Shown here piece after piece: positions 34,425 to 43,867 of a DNA stretch of 64,000 nt (position 1 is the first letter of the stretch; every line of letters starts with the position of its first letter). The DNA lies in assembly GCF_003955755.1 (NCBI RefSeq), contig NZ_CP034465.1, forward strand, positions 2,040,001-2,104,000, read 5' to 3'. The notes beneath the pieces are model-generated. The model made no database searches. It saw only the letters and a program-made list of their open reading frames with translations, and had not been told where the DNA came from. This DNA is from Jeotgalibaca ciconiae (GTDB taxonomy: Bacteria; Bacillota; Bacilli; Lactobacillales; Aerococcaceae). Both the position numbers and the translations under genes were made by a program.

Positions 34425-34540
34425 ATGCCAAAAAACTTGAAGAGCTTTTAACGAGCTTCTCCAATAATTTTTGACATATCATAAATCCCCCCAAAGATTT
34501 ATGGAAAAAAGCAGTTGCATTTATGCAGCTGCTTTTTTTT
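34425..34540 (+). ncRNA. C-rich sRNA family, copy A
   Basis: Upstream box AAAAAGCGGTTCCA (34382-34395), -10 TATAAT (34413-34418), predicted start about 34425. A 5' hairpin around GAAGAGCTTTT/GAGCTTCTC, then ATAAATCCCCCCAAAGATTTAT (a hairpin with C-rich loop, at 34480-34501), then terminator AGCAGTTGCAT/ATGCAGCTGCT and eight T. It follows the MFS gene by about 100 bp. Downstream DNA (34542-34577, GTGGCTAGAAAAATTTTTGT) is also shared with copy B beyond the IS200. Rest of 34318-34777: nothing else seen. Confidence 0.75.
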
Positions 34541-34777
34541 GTGGCTAGAAAAATTTTTGTAGCCATTCCAAACTACACCTTCCCGGTGAATTTCAACCAC
34601 CGTTTATACGGACAAAACAGTGTCCCTCGCTATTTGACAGGAAACCCAAAAGCGGAAATTCAATCCAAAATCTCCTTTGAAATCCAAAATCCATTTGCAA
34701 AAACCAAAAATACCCATAAAACATCTTCTATAAATGAAAAACGGCTTTCAAAACCACACCATCCTACAAACCTCTTC

Positions 34778-35956
34778 CTAAATCAATCCAAGTTCAATTT
34801 TCACCTTCAAAATACGTAATACTGCGGCATCGATAACTTCTTCCGGGATGCGTCCGTCTTCAACTGCTGCGATAACGGCAGGGATTTGAATCAAGAAGTC
34901 AGAGCTAATTAAAACGTCATTTCCTGCTAATACTGCTAATACAGCGGCCTCTTCAACCGTGGCAAAGGCCTGAAGACCGTCCATAATTAAATCGTCAGTC
35001 ATAATCATTCCTTCAAATCCCATGTCATCACGAAGGACGGCAATGACTTTGGGAGATAAGGTGGCAGGCCAGTCAGGGTCAATCGCTGTCATCACGTTAT
35101 GGGCAACGAGAATAGCTTGGCTGCCGTTATTTATTCCTGTTTGGAAAGGGATGAGGTCTCGTTCTTTTAATGTCTCCAGCGAGCGGCCATCGTAGGCGAC
35201 ACCTGTATGAGTATCAACATTACTGCCATAACCTGGGAAATGTTTCAAGACTGTTCCAACCTTGTCATTGGTATAGGATGAGACAAAAAGTTCAGTGAAC
35301 TTCGTAACGTCTGCTAACTCAGTTGAGAAGGCCCTATGGTACATAAAATCATCAGAGCTATTCGGCATATCCACGACGGGTGCCAAATTCAAATTGAATC
35401 CCAAGCTTTTTAGTAACATAGCTTGTTCATGGGCGAAGTCTTCGACACTGGACCAACCACCTTCTTCAAAGGCTTGTCTTGGTGTTACAAATGGCGTTTC
35501 TCTATATTGAGGAAACGAACTGATTCGAACCACATCGCCGCCTTCTTCGTCGACAGCCATAAACAAATCAATCGACATGTCTGCTTGAATGGCATCAATT
35601 TCACTTTGAACAATCTGAGGATCTTTTTCGCTGAAATCTTTTGCAAACCAGATATAGCCGCCTAAATCGTAATTAATGGCATAAGCAAGAGAATCTTCAT
35701 CAGGATATCGTGCGAGAAACATTTGACCCACTTTTTCGTCAAGTGTCATTGTTTCTAACAGTTCATTTTCACGACTTGCAGCAGTATCTTCTACCGTACT
35801 TTCTTCAATCAACTGAGAGGATTTCTCAGATTCAATCACCGATGACTCTGATCCAACAACAGATTCATCGTCAACCGTTTGTTCCCCGCAAGATACCAAT
35901 AAAAACAACACTACTGTATATAAAAAATTGAGTAAGATATTCTTCTGTTTATACAT
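34778..35956 (-). CDS. GH3 beta-N-acetylhexosaminidase-like lipoprotein
   Basis: Encodes 392 residues. The N-terminus is a lipoprotein signal ending LLVSC with Cys23, then a Ser/Glu-rich linker and a NagZ-type GH3 barrel from about residue 65. FMAVDEEGGDVVRI, LKHFPGYGSNVDTHTG (His/Asp dyad region) and MIMTDDLIMDGL (nucleophile Asp) are the family motifs. Enzymes of this type release GlcNAc from muropeptides or chitin fragments. Being surface anchored, it acts outside. The usual KHFPGHGD is altered to KHFPGYGS, so specificity may differ. Confidence 0.87.
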   Translation of the reverse strand: MYKQKNILLNFLYTVVLFLLVSCGEQTVDDESVVGSESSVIESEKSSQLIEESTVEDTAASRENELLETMTLDEKVGQMFLARYPDEDSLAYAINYDLGGYIWFAKDFSEKDPQIVQSEIDAIQADMSIDLFMAVDEEGGDVVRISSFPQYRETPFVTPRQAFEEGGWSSVEDFAHEQAMLLKSLGFNLNLAPVVDMPNSSDDFMYHRAFSTELADVTKFTELFVSSYTNDKVGTVLKHFPGYGSNVDTHTGVAYDGRSLETLKERDLIPFQTGINNGSQAILVAHNVMTAIDPDWPATLSPKVIAVLRDDMGFEGMIMTDDLIMDGLQAFATVEEAAVLAVLAGNDVLISSDFLIQIPAVIAAVEDGRIPEEVIDAAVLRILKVKIELGLI

Positions 35957-36206
35957 GTTTCAACCACCTTATCTTTTGTCCGTATCTTTGTATTATAACA
36001 AACACAACAGCTTTAACCATTTTATTTTTAAAACGATTCATTATATATATAGCTCAATATATATCAAGATACATCTTATTTAAATATAATGATATTTTTC
36101 ACATTTTGAAAATATAAAGATAGCTATTTTCAAGGAAATGCAGAAAAACGCGGGTAATTTGATATAATGGATGAAGTGTGGAAAAAATAAAAAGGAGGAA
36201 GATTAA

Positions 36207-38132
36207 TTGGTACAGAAATGTCCAAAGTGTTCATCAGTTTGTGATTCAGGCAGTAAGTTTTGTGAAAAGTGTGGCCATTCTTTAGCGTCAACGAATAAGC
36301 CAACACCACAAAATGGAAAAAGCAACAAGAAATTATTTAAGGCAATTGCCTTTTTAGGAGTCCTTGGTGTGTTAGCTGCTACAGTAACCTATATGCTTAA
36401 CGCAAACGCATTAAAGGGAGAATGGTTAGTCTATCAAGATGGCATTGAATACTTAAAAGTGTCGATTCCCAATAAAGAAGAATTTGTGTTCAGTTATTTA
36501 GACGAAGAAGTGGATGCAGAGATTGATGTTTACTATGAATTTAATAATCCACAGTCTAAAAACGAACCATACGCACTCAGTCAACCTTTGAGAGCTGAAA
36601 TGACGATTCCTATCGCATCACTGAACGAGGAAGTGGGGAGTGAGTATTTTTCAGAACTAGGATTTATAGTCGAGACACACAATGACCAGTATGTTATGCA
36701 CACTGAAAAACCGGAAGCTCTTGCTTACGTATCCGATAGTGAGCAAAAAATATATTTTTATGAAGTCAATGATACTATAGAGATTATCTACTCGCAGGAC
36801 GATGAAGTGGACTTTGAAGTTGCTTTGCCAACTCATAAAAGGCCAGAAGAAGCAGAATATGTCAGCTTGTTTGAAGAAGTTCTTGATGAACTAAAAGCAT
36901 CAGAAATAGACCATTCATCATCTGCAAAAGAAATTTTAGTAGAAATTAAAGAAACAGCACCAGATTCTAAACTGTTAGCTGCTTACTCAAAATTAAATGA
37001 ACGAAATGAAGCCTTCTTAGCAGCTGTAAAAAATAAAGATAAAGCGCAACTTCAAGAGATTAGTGCGGAGATTGCGGAGCTGCCTTTGAGCAAACTGGGA
37101 GGTTTATACCAACATTATTTAGATAACACCGACATTCTGTTGAATCGTATCTCGCAGGCCGAAGCATTTGATCAGGCGGTTGCAAATGCACAAACGTCTT
37201 TCGATAATGGTGAAATGGAGGAAGCAGTTGGCCATCTAAGTATAGATGGGGATATAGCAGAAACAGTCGAGAGCTATTATCCAGAGTCTTTTAAGGTATT
37301 TGAGACCTTAATCGAAAAGATTGATGGAGAAAAATATGGCTTTATAACGATTGATGATTTCTATGGCTATTGGACCAGTTATCCTAGCTACACATCTGAG
37401 AGTGAAACAATGGGAAAGCCAGTTTTTTATTTGTCGGAAACATTAGCGATTACCGCGATTAATCATGGTGAAATGAGTGTATCTGCCGTCCTTTCATCAA
37501 ATGTAAACAAAAATGTAGCGACCATTACCAATCAGCCGGCTAACAGCGGCATGATGTATTCGGAAGAAGAAAAGAATCTAGGTGAGTGGACTTACGATAT
37601 CTTTTTAGAAAAGAACGAAGAGGGTAAAACACTGACATTTTCAACTAATCCTGACTTAACCTTTTATTATCAAGAAAATGAAGGAACTAATTCAGCTATT
37701 TACGATATGTTCGAAGAGAAAGGCAACGCCATCTATAACGCCTATTTAACGGAGCAATCAGACAAAGCGCTACTAGAAACCAATCCCGCTAGCTACCTGA
37801 TAGGCAAAACGATTAAGGAAACAACAGCCGATTCAACAATTCTTTATGACTTTAGAGAAAAAAGTCCAAGTTCTAATCATAATGGCATTGGCGAACTCTG
37901 GTATTCACGCTCCACAACAAATGAACCAGATGACGTTCAAAGTCGAGGCATTCAATTTGCCATTCATGATATCACTTATCAAGACAACATTATTCGTGTA
38001 GAAGCAACTGAATTTATAAATGATACCTTGGATATTCCTATTTATTTCGAATATGTCTACTTAGGGGATAATTATCTCGGAGTCTACAATAGCGAAAGTG
38101 AACAAATGACAGCAACAGTCACCATCGAATAA
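36207..38132 (+). CDS. Zinc-ribbon membrane protein, TcaA-like, 641 aa
   Basis: The N-terminus has a zinc ribbon, CPKC-x11-CEKC, then a membrane helix at about residues 45-63, then a long outward domain of some 570 residues. The layout resembles TcaA/YvbJ proteins, which sense or modulate the envelope. The start is TTG at 36207, justified by AAGGAGG just upstream. Middle and C-terminal parts are acidic and contain a helical stretch (about 225-370). The gene is the first of three zinc-ribbon genes in one operon. A TATAAT element lies near 36162. The exact role is not known. Confidence 0.75.
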   Translation: MVQKCPKCSSVCDSGSKFCEKCGHSLASTNKPTPQNGKSNKKLFKAIAFLGVLGVLAATVTYMLNANALKGEWLVYQDGIEYLKVSIPNKEEFVFSYLDEEVDAEIDVYYEFNNPQSKNEPYALSQPLRAEMTIPIASLNEEVGSEYFSELGFIVETHNDQYVMHTEKPEALAYVSDSEQKIYFYEVNDTIEIIYSQDDEVDFEVALPTHKRPEEAEYVSLFEEVLDELKASEIDHSSSAKEILVEIKETAPDSKLLAAYSKLNERNEAFLAAVKNKDKAQLQEISAEIAELPLSKLGGLYQHYLDNTDILLNRISQAEAFDQAVANAQTSFDNGEMEEAVGHLSIDGDIAETVESYYPESFKVFETLIEKIDGEKYGFITIDDFYGYWTSYPSYTSESETMGKPVFYLSETLAITAINHGEMSVSAVLSSNVNKNVATITNQPANSGMMYSEEEKNLGEWTYDIFLEKNEEGKTLTFSTNPDLTFYYQENEGTNSAIYDMFEEKGNAIYNAYLTEQSDKALLETNPASYLIGKTIKETTADSTILYDFREKSPSSNHNGIGELWYSRSTTNEPDDVQSRGIQFAIHDITYQDNIIRVEATEFINDTLDIPIYFEYVYLGDNYLGVYNSESEQMTATVTIE

Positions 38133-38162
38133 AAAATAAAAATTATAAAGGAGTCATATAAC

Positions 38163-38957
38163 ATGATCATATGTCCAAATTGCCAAGCAGAAATGAATGA
38201 GGAGAGTAAATTTTGTACGGAGTGTGGCACGTCATTGGTGGAACAAGCCACACAACAAACACAACCTACTCAACAGCCTAATGCGAGTCAAATTACCATC
38301 ACAGCACCCAATATTGATATTGATTTAACAGACGTAAAAAATAAGATGACCAATTACTGGCAATACCTTTTACAAACTGCTGTACATCCTAGCTCAAGTT
38401 TCGCTAACACCCATGCTATTATGGGATGGATTCAAGTTTCCGTTATCGCATTATTAACAACCTTTATTCTAGCTGTTTTTGCGAATGAATCGTATCTCGG
38501 ATTAGGATTTATTGACTTTGTTAAAATATTCTTCGTTCAAGTGGCAGCAAGCCTTTGTCCGATACTCGTTAGCTTTTTAGTTGTTCGTTTTATGAAAAAA
38601 AATCCCATCAGCTTTAGCCAAGCAACCGCTCAATTTGGTGGATTATTGTCACTAAATGTCTTCATTCTTGCTTTAGTGCTTATCTTCAGTTTTTTATCAC
38701 CATTTGGTTTGGCTGATTTGATTCTCTTACTATTAGGACTTACAGGTATTATCAATATAGCAGCCTTCAATATTTATCTATACAGCACGGATAACAATAG
38801 TAAAATAGATTCCTTCATCGCAACCATTATCGGAAACGTTGGTTACTTAATCTTAGCTGTCTTGATTATACGTATCTTATTAGGCCTTTACTTAGAAGGT
38901 ATGAGCGGAGGGTATTTATTCGAAGGCATCATGTATGAACTATTTGGTAGTTATTAA
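38163..38957 (+). CDS. Zinc-ribbon protein with Yip1-like membrane domain
   Basis: Encodes 264 residues. CPNC-x11-CTEC is an N-terminal zinc ribbon; a Gln/Thr-rich linker follows; then five membrane segments from about residue 85 to the end. No catalytic motif is visible. It sits between two TcaA-like genes, with an AAAGGAG site and 30 bp spacing, so it should be part of the same complex or pathway in the membrane. Family assignment beyond zinc ribbon plus polytopic domain is uncertain. Confidence 0.75.
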   Translation: MIICPNCQAEMNEESKFCTECGTSLVEQATQQTQPTQQPNASQITITAPNIDIDLTDVKNKMTNYWQYLLQTAVHPSSSFANTHAIMGWIQVSVIALLTTFILAVFANESYLGLGFIDFVKIFFVQVAASLCPILVSFLVVRFMKKNPISFSQATAQFGGLLSLNVFILALVLIFSFLSPFGLADLILLLLGLTGIINIAAFNIYLYSTDNNSKIDSFIATIIGNVGYLILAVLIIRILLGLYLEGMSGGYLFEGIMYELFGSY

Positions 38958-38981
38958 TACTTGTCGAGGAGAGAATCTAAA

Positions 38982-40376
38982 ATGAAATTTTGTCCAAATT
39001 GTGGAACTGAAAATAATAGCGAAACACGATTTTGTAAAGAGTGTGGTCATGACTTTAATGGTGAGGTGAAAGAAACTCCACAACAAAAGTCGATAACCGT
39101 TACTAAACCGGATATGAAGGCACTAACGAAAACACAAAAAATAATTGCGGCTGTTGTAGTTGTCGCTCTATTAGCTTTACTCGGAGGCTATAAAATCGGT
39201 GAAAAAGCTTATAGTAAGGAGAGCCAAGTCGATAATTATATCGAAATATTAGCATCTGCCGACGCAGAACGAATTGCTGATGCCGTTAAGACGAATGATC
39301 CAAACTTTAAAGTAACAGCTGAATCGCTGGCACCCTATGTTCGTTACCTTGAAGAGAATAAAAGCTATGTCAGTCAAATTAGTAGCGCTCTACGACAAGA
39401 CAGCTTGTACAATGGCGATGAAATCTATTTAGAGCAAAAGGGTAAGACCATGTTGTTTTTTGACAACTATGATCTGGTTATCAATCCAGTTTATTTCAAC
39501 GTTGGTGTCAATGTTAAGGATGCTGCTATTAGTATCAATGGCGAGAACGTAGCAACTTCAACTGTGGAAGACTATACAACCGAAGTAGGGCCTTATGCCC
39601 CGGGTGTCTTTGAACTGAATGCTGCAGCTGAAATCAATGGTTACGAATTCGAGAATAAAACAAAAGAAACGATTCTATATAGCCACGAGTGGGATGCTTA
39701 CCTTCATATTGAAGGGGTAGAATTCGAGGTATCAAGTAACCAAGATATTGCCGATGTTTATCTAGATGGCGAAAAGATTGGTAACTTAACAGACGGTTCT
39801 GGTACATTTGGACCGGTATCTTGGTCAGAAGGGATGATGTTAGAGTTAGGCATGGATTTCCCATCTGGTACCCTAAAATCAGAATCAGTGGAATTAAGTG
39901 ATTATAATTATGATTATTATTACCTAAGCTTCCCCAATGACTTTAGTTACCAGACGGTTGTCGATGAGTTGTTTGGACCACTAACACGTAAAATTGTCTA
40001 TATGTCTGAAGCAGACGAATCATCCTTAAAAGAAAAAGACAATGAGGATCTGGCTTCCTACTTAACTGGCGGAAAAGACAATGAACTATATACCCGTTTT
40101 ACTGAATATGCCAAGGTATTTCGTGACAATGCCGATGCCAAATATTTGAGTTGGAACTTAGAAGTAACCGACATCACACAAACAGATGTGAATTTATATA
40201 CGGTTACAATGGACTTCGAGCTGACAACGACTTATTCCTATGATTCAAACCGCGATGATTTAGAAGAAGCCTATGAGTATACCTTCATCATCGAATCATT
40301 TGAAGATTCTGATTCATGGGATGGGATTGGATTCACATTGAGCGAAATAACTAGTAAGGTTGATACGTTGAATTAA
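38982..40376 (+). CDS. TcaA-like zinc-ribbon membrane protein
   Basis: Encodes 464 residues. CPNC-x11-CKEC, a membrane helix at about 54-73, then repeats of the TcaA type: GVNVKDAAISINGEN, IADVYLDGEKIGNLTDGSG and a C-terminal NTF2-like part. The start at 38982 follows GAGGAGAG; the frame reaches back to 38961 without a site. In staphylococci TcaA is linked to glycopeptide susceptibility and wall polymers; whether that holds here is unknown. It closes the operon, and a strong hairpin follows. Confidence 0.82.
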   Translation: MKFCPNCGTENNSETRFCKECGHDFNGEVKETPQQKSITVTKPDMKALTKTQKIIAAVVVVALLALLGGYKIGEKAYSKESQVDNYIEILASADAERIADAVKTNDPNFKVTAESLAPYVRYLEENKSYVSQISSALRQDSLYNGDEIYLEQKGKTMLFFDNYDLVINPVYFNVGVNVKDAAISINGENVATSTVEDYTTEVGPYAPGVFELNAAAEINGYEFENKTKETILYSHEWDAYLHIEGVEFEVSSNQDIADVYLDGEKIGNLTDGSGTFGPVSWSEGMMLELGMDFPSGTLKSESVELSDYNYDYYYLSFPNDFSYQTVVDELFGPLTRKIVYMSEADESSLKEKDNEDLASYLTGGKDNELYTRFTEYAKVFRDNADAKYLSWNLEVTDITQTDVNLYTVTMDFELTTTYSYDSNRDDLEEAYEYTFIIESFEDSDSWDGIGFTLSEITSKVDTLN

Positions 40377-40397
40377 TGGAGAAAGTGAAAAAGAAGT

Positions 40398-40485
40398 GAG
40401 AGTGGGAAAAAAGGCGATTACGCCACTATTATTCGTTAACACTAGAGGGGCCGGGAGTTTTTTCCCGGCCCCTACTTCTTTTTTG
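40398..40485 (+). terminator. GAGAGTGGG element with strong terminator
   Basis: GAGAGTGGGAAAAAAGGCG, as at 27478, leads into a GC-rich hairpin GGGGCCGGGA/CCCGGCCCC (40447-40472) and a T-rich tail. It ends the TcaA operon. Between 40486 and 40825 nothing is supported. Confidence 0.7.
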
Positions 40486-40868
40486 TGTGCTTGTGGCCAC
40501 TCTAATAAATGAGAATCAGTACTTGGTTAATAACTATCTTTTCTCAAAGTATATGCAGAGTTAGAGACACGGCTATAACTTTCAGTTTGAGCCAACTTAA
40601 GATATCCTTATTTTGAATATTTAAGTGAAAAATAGAAGCGATATTGTTACAAGGAGCTTGCCTATCACTTAAATTTGAAAGATTCTTTACTGGAGTATAG
40701 ATAGTTTAGATAGTTAATCCCTCGGTGGAGGAAGTAAACAAAAAGAAGGTACAAAAAACAGACTAAATCTAACAGCTATTATTTTAAGAAAAATTAAAGA
40801 TTTCACAAATAATAGAAACATTTCAAAAAAACGCTTCCATTTTAAAAGACATCGTGTATAATAAAAGC

Positions 40869-40950
40869 ATCCCCTAAAGAACTTAGGAGAGATCATAATC
40901 CCCCAAAGATTATGATTGAGCAGTTGCGTTATGCAGCTGCTCTTTTTTTT
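40869..40950 (+). ncRNA. C-rich sRNA family, copy B
   Basis: Box AAAAAACGCTTCCA (40826-40839), -10 TATAAT (40857-40862). Hairpin CCTAA-AGAAC-TTAGG, central hairpin ATCATAATC-CCCCAAA-GATTATGAT (40891-40915), terminator GAGCAGTTGCGTTATGCAGC with pairing 3' half and eight T to 40950. An IS200 is inserted 10 bp behind it. Confidence 0.78.
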
Positions 40951-40960
40951 GTTTTTCGAA

Positions 40961-41676
40961 AACCCCTGGCTACGCCGGGGGTTCCAAAGAGCTTCCAGCG
41001 TGGGGCAAAAAAACCTCCTTTTATGCTAGAATAGGGCTGGTTTCCCGACCGGCACACTCACAATAAAAGGAGGTCGTCCCATGCAGGACAAGAATAATTT
41101 AGCACACAGCAAATGGAGATGTAAGTATCACATTGTTTTTTTCCAAAATATAGAAGACAAATCATTTATGGAAAGTACCTCCAAAGCATCGGTCAGATTA
41201 TTCGTGAACTTTGCGAGCGAAAAGGTGTTGAAATCCATGAAGTAAATGCTTGTCGGGATCCTATCCACCTGTTGGTCAGTATCCCGCCCAAGCTGAGTGT
41301 TTCCCAATTCATGGATTATTTGAAAGGTAAGAGCAGCTTAATGACATTCGATCGGCACGCCAATTTGAAATATCGGTATGGCAATCGGAAGTTCTGGTGC
41401 CGCGGGTACTTTGTGGATACCGTGGGTCGGAATAAAGAACCGATTCAACATTATATTCGAAATCAGCTGAAAGATGATTATATGAGTGATCAATTGACGC
41501 TCTTTGAAGAGTTTGATCCATTCACCGGAGAAAAGAATAAGAAAAAATAAGAGATTCTTTAGAATCAGCGCGTGAATGTGGTGCAGGAGGGAGACTTTTC
41601 AGTAGGCCTTTCAGGCCTAGGCCGGCAATAGAGGCTTTCAGCTGAAGAGCAAACCACCAGTTTACACTGGTGGTTT
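40961..41676 (+). mobile_element. IS200-type element, inactive
   Basis: The left hairpin AACCCCTGGC-TAC-GCCGGGGGTT covers 40961-40983 and the right hairpin AACCACCAG/CTGGTGGTT 41652-41676, as expected for the subterminal structures recognised by the Y1 transposase. There are no inverted terminal repeats. The element sits right after sRNA copy B, and sequence shared with the downstream flank of copy A resumes beyond it. Confidence 0.75.
41081..41550 (+). pseudogene. IS200 TnpA (Y1 transposase), frameshifted
   Basis: The gene starts at 41081 after AAAAGGAGG. After KYHIVF the frame changes at a run of seven T (about 41134), as if one T were lost; the rest continues in another frame from PKYRRQIIYG to the end at 41550. 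The HUH motif reads DPIHLLV, where family members have DHIHLLV, so the first catalytic His is replaced by Pro. The element is therefore inactive twice over, unless helped by another copy. Confidence 0.85.
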
Positions 41677-41743
41677 TGATTGGTGGTTAGAAAAAGTTTG
41701 TAGCTATTCAAAACAGCCCAAACTACAGTTTCCAGACAAAGTT

Positions 41744-41782
41744 CAGCAGTTGCAAGCTCAAATCTATTTTCAACTGACGAAT
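41744..41782. repeat. 51-bp-type repeat, locus 4 (single unit)
   Basis: CAGCAGTTGCAAGCTCAAAT, then CTATTTTCAACTGACGAAT: one copy of the unit with the terminal-unit type spacer. No second unit is found 51 bp away on either side. Confidence 0.6.
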
Positions 41783-41877
41783 CTTTCGCACTCGAGATTT
41801 TTTAATAGAAGAAAAATATCCCAGAAACCATGACTTAAATCGCCTTACGTTAAGTTCTGCCACACAGCTGAATCATT

Positions 41878-42285
41878 ATGTTAATAAAAGAAATGAAAGA
41901 CAACCGAGACAAGTTGATTGTAATAATGGCAGGGTATACCAAAGAAATGGAAATACTACTTCGAATGAAATCCGGGGTAAAAAGCAGAATCGTACACACC
42001 ATTGAATTTCCTGATTATTCAAAGGAAGAGCTATGCGAGATATTTGTGACGCTGGTAGAAAACAATGGGTTCCGCTTATCGGATGAAGCAATCGCCGAAT
42101 TACATCATTTGTTTGAACAAATGTTAAGTAAAAAAGATGAAAAATTTGGAAATGCAAGAACCGTATGAAATCTTTTTGAAAATACAAAATTACATCAAAG
42201 TAATCGGTTGATGTAAGAGACAAATGGTGATTTGTATTTGATTGAACCTGAAGATTTATATCTTATAAATCATTCCTTGGGCTAA
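41878..42285 (+). pseudogene. AAA+ ATPase relic (SpoVK/CbxX-like)
   Basis: The fragment begins inside the ATPase: KLIVIMAGYTKEMEILLRM and SRIVHTIEFPDYSKEEL match the sensor and lid parts of SpoVK/CbbX-type AAA+ proteins, and FGNARTV then NLFE follow. The Walker A and B parts are missing. Two stops interrupt the frame (TGA at 42166, TAA at 42211) before it ends at 42285. A short upstream ATG is fortuitous. Such ATPases occur in type VII secretion and other clusters; this copy is dead. Confidence 0.7.
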
Positions 42286-42422
42286 AGCCTTTGAGGAATG
42301 ATTCCTATGCCAAGTAGATTGTAATACAAAGGCGAGATGACAGGAATAATTATAATGGTAAATAAACAAAAAACATTTAAAAAACGCTTCCATTTTTAAA
42401 AGACATGGTGTATAATAAGTTT

Positions 42423-42514
42423 ATCTCCTCCACTAGTGAAGGAGATGCCCCATAATAAATCCCCCCAAAGATTTATTGTGTGATGCAGTTGCTTTGTGCA
42501 ACTGCTATTTTTTT
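42423..42514 (+). ncRNA. C-rich sRNA family, copy C
   Basis: Box AAAAAACGCTTCCA (42379-42392), -10 TATAAT (42411-42416). Hairpin ATCTCCTCCACTAGTGAAGG (5' part), central hairpin AATAAATCCCCCCAAAGATT with its 3' half, terminator GCAGTTGCTTTGTGCAACTG, then T run. Confidence 0.78.
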
Positions 42515-42867
42515 GTGTATTTTTGAGAAGAATGAAAGAATAGCCGATTATCCTCACTATGTAGATTAAATTTGAATATTTAATTGAAAAATACGCTGAC
42601 TCAAAATGGAAGCTATATTAGTATAGCGAGCTGGATAAGCAAGCAGCATGGGAGCTTACCAATCAATTAAATCTAAAAGATTCTTTATTGCAGTATAGAT
42701 GTTTAAGATTGTTATTCCCTCTATAGATTAAGTAAACAAAAAGAAGGATACAAAAAATAAACTGAATATAAAGTGAAGTATTTTACAATTTACTAAATTC
42801 TTCACAATTATAAAAAAACGTTTAAAAGACCGCTTCCATTTTAAAAGACATTGTGTATAATAAAAGT

Positions 42868-42950
42868 ATCCCCTAAAGAAACTTAGGAGAGATCATAATC
42901 CCCCCAAAGATTATGATTGAGCGGTTGCGTTATGCAGCTGCTTTTTTTCA
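42868..42950 (+). ncRNA. C-rich sRNA family, copy D
   Basis: Box AAAGACCGCTTCCA (42825-42838, degenerate in the A run), -10 TATAAT (42856-42861). Hairpin CCTAA/TTAGG, central hairpin ATCATAATC-CCCCCAAA-GATTATGAT, terminator GCGGTTGCGTTATGCAGCTG with T run. Very close to copy B. Confidence 0.78.
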
Positions 42951-43023
42951 TTTTTTTAAAAGAGGTCCTAAATAGAGAAAAATTGGGAAGTATAATCGAA
43001 ATTGAAATAGTTTTAAGAGTTTA

Positions 43024-43193
43024 ATGACAAAAGTAAATGAATTTAATATAGAAGATGTATTGTTAGCTTTTCAGAATGAGTATGATGAAAGTCTGGGTAT
43101 TTTGAATATATGGAATCACAGGATAGTGCATTAAAGAATGTTAATGCAAATTCAGAAATCGAATTAACTAAATATGAAAATTGTAGACTTTGA
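43024..43193 (+). pseudogene. Possible small frameshifted hypothetical gene
   Basis: ATG at 43024 opens MTKVNEFNIEDVLLAFQNEY; this frame ends at 43134, but a neighbouring frame continues as coding-like sequence (YFEYMESQDSALKNVN) to 43193. A single shift near 43098 would join them. No good ribosome site. The rest of 43194-43756 is AT-rich, with one 43-codon frame at 43575 that I cannot support. Confidence 0.25.
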
Positions 43194-43867
43194 TTGATGT
43201 ATAGAATAATTATAAAATAATATTTTCTCGTTAATGAATTGTTTCTCATCAGAAAAGATACTGTTTATTTATTTTTTGTAATTTTAACGTGAATTGTATG
43301 TCCACACATTGGCATAAAAAAAGGGTTTGTAAATTTAGTAAAGTTAAAAATAGAGATATATTATCATAAATCATGTTATGCTTAAATTTTTTCAAATTGT
43401 GATACTGTGGGAGCTCACTCGATTTTTCTAAATATTACTTTTCTTCTTTCAAAGCTTTTTAGTCATACGAACGTACCAATTTCTTAAGTAATAAAATGTG
43501 AGGATAGTAAAAGAATCAATTCGCCAAGAAAATCTAAAGAATCCATTAGTATCTTCTTCACAAGAAAAATTTAAATGTATGTTATTTTAATAGCAACGAG
43601 ATCGAACATAAATATATTGAGAGAAGTAAAAAAGGTAAGGCGTATTCATGAAGATCATTTGGTAGTTGATATTCCAGAAATAGTTTTTTATAATATTGTT
43701 ACATGATTTGTAAAGGATTATAAAAATAGTATATCATTATCAATCGATTATTTGCTAAGTGTATAATTTTTCTCGGTAATACTATTCTGATGTTGAACAA
43801 AAAGAGGGAGACCCTTAAACTACTACTATAGGTTCGCGGCCTAAATATAGTGTAGAGAAGGTCTCCC

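Noticed and set aside
34523-34819. 98-codon ORF after sRNA copy A
   Set aside because: It begins inside the sRNA terminator and runs into the convergent GH3 gene; composition is lysine/asparagine noise.
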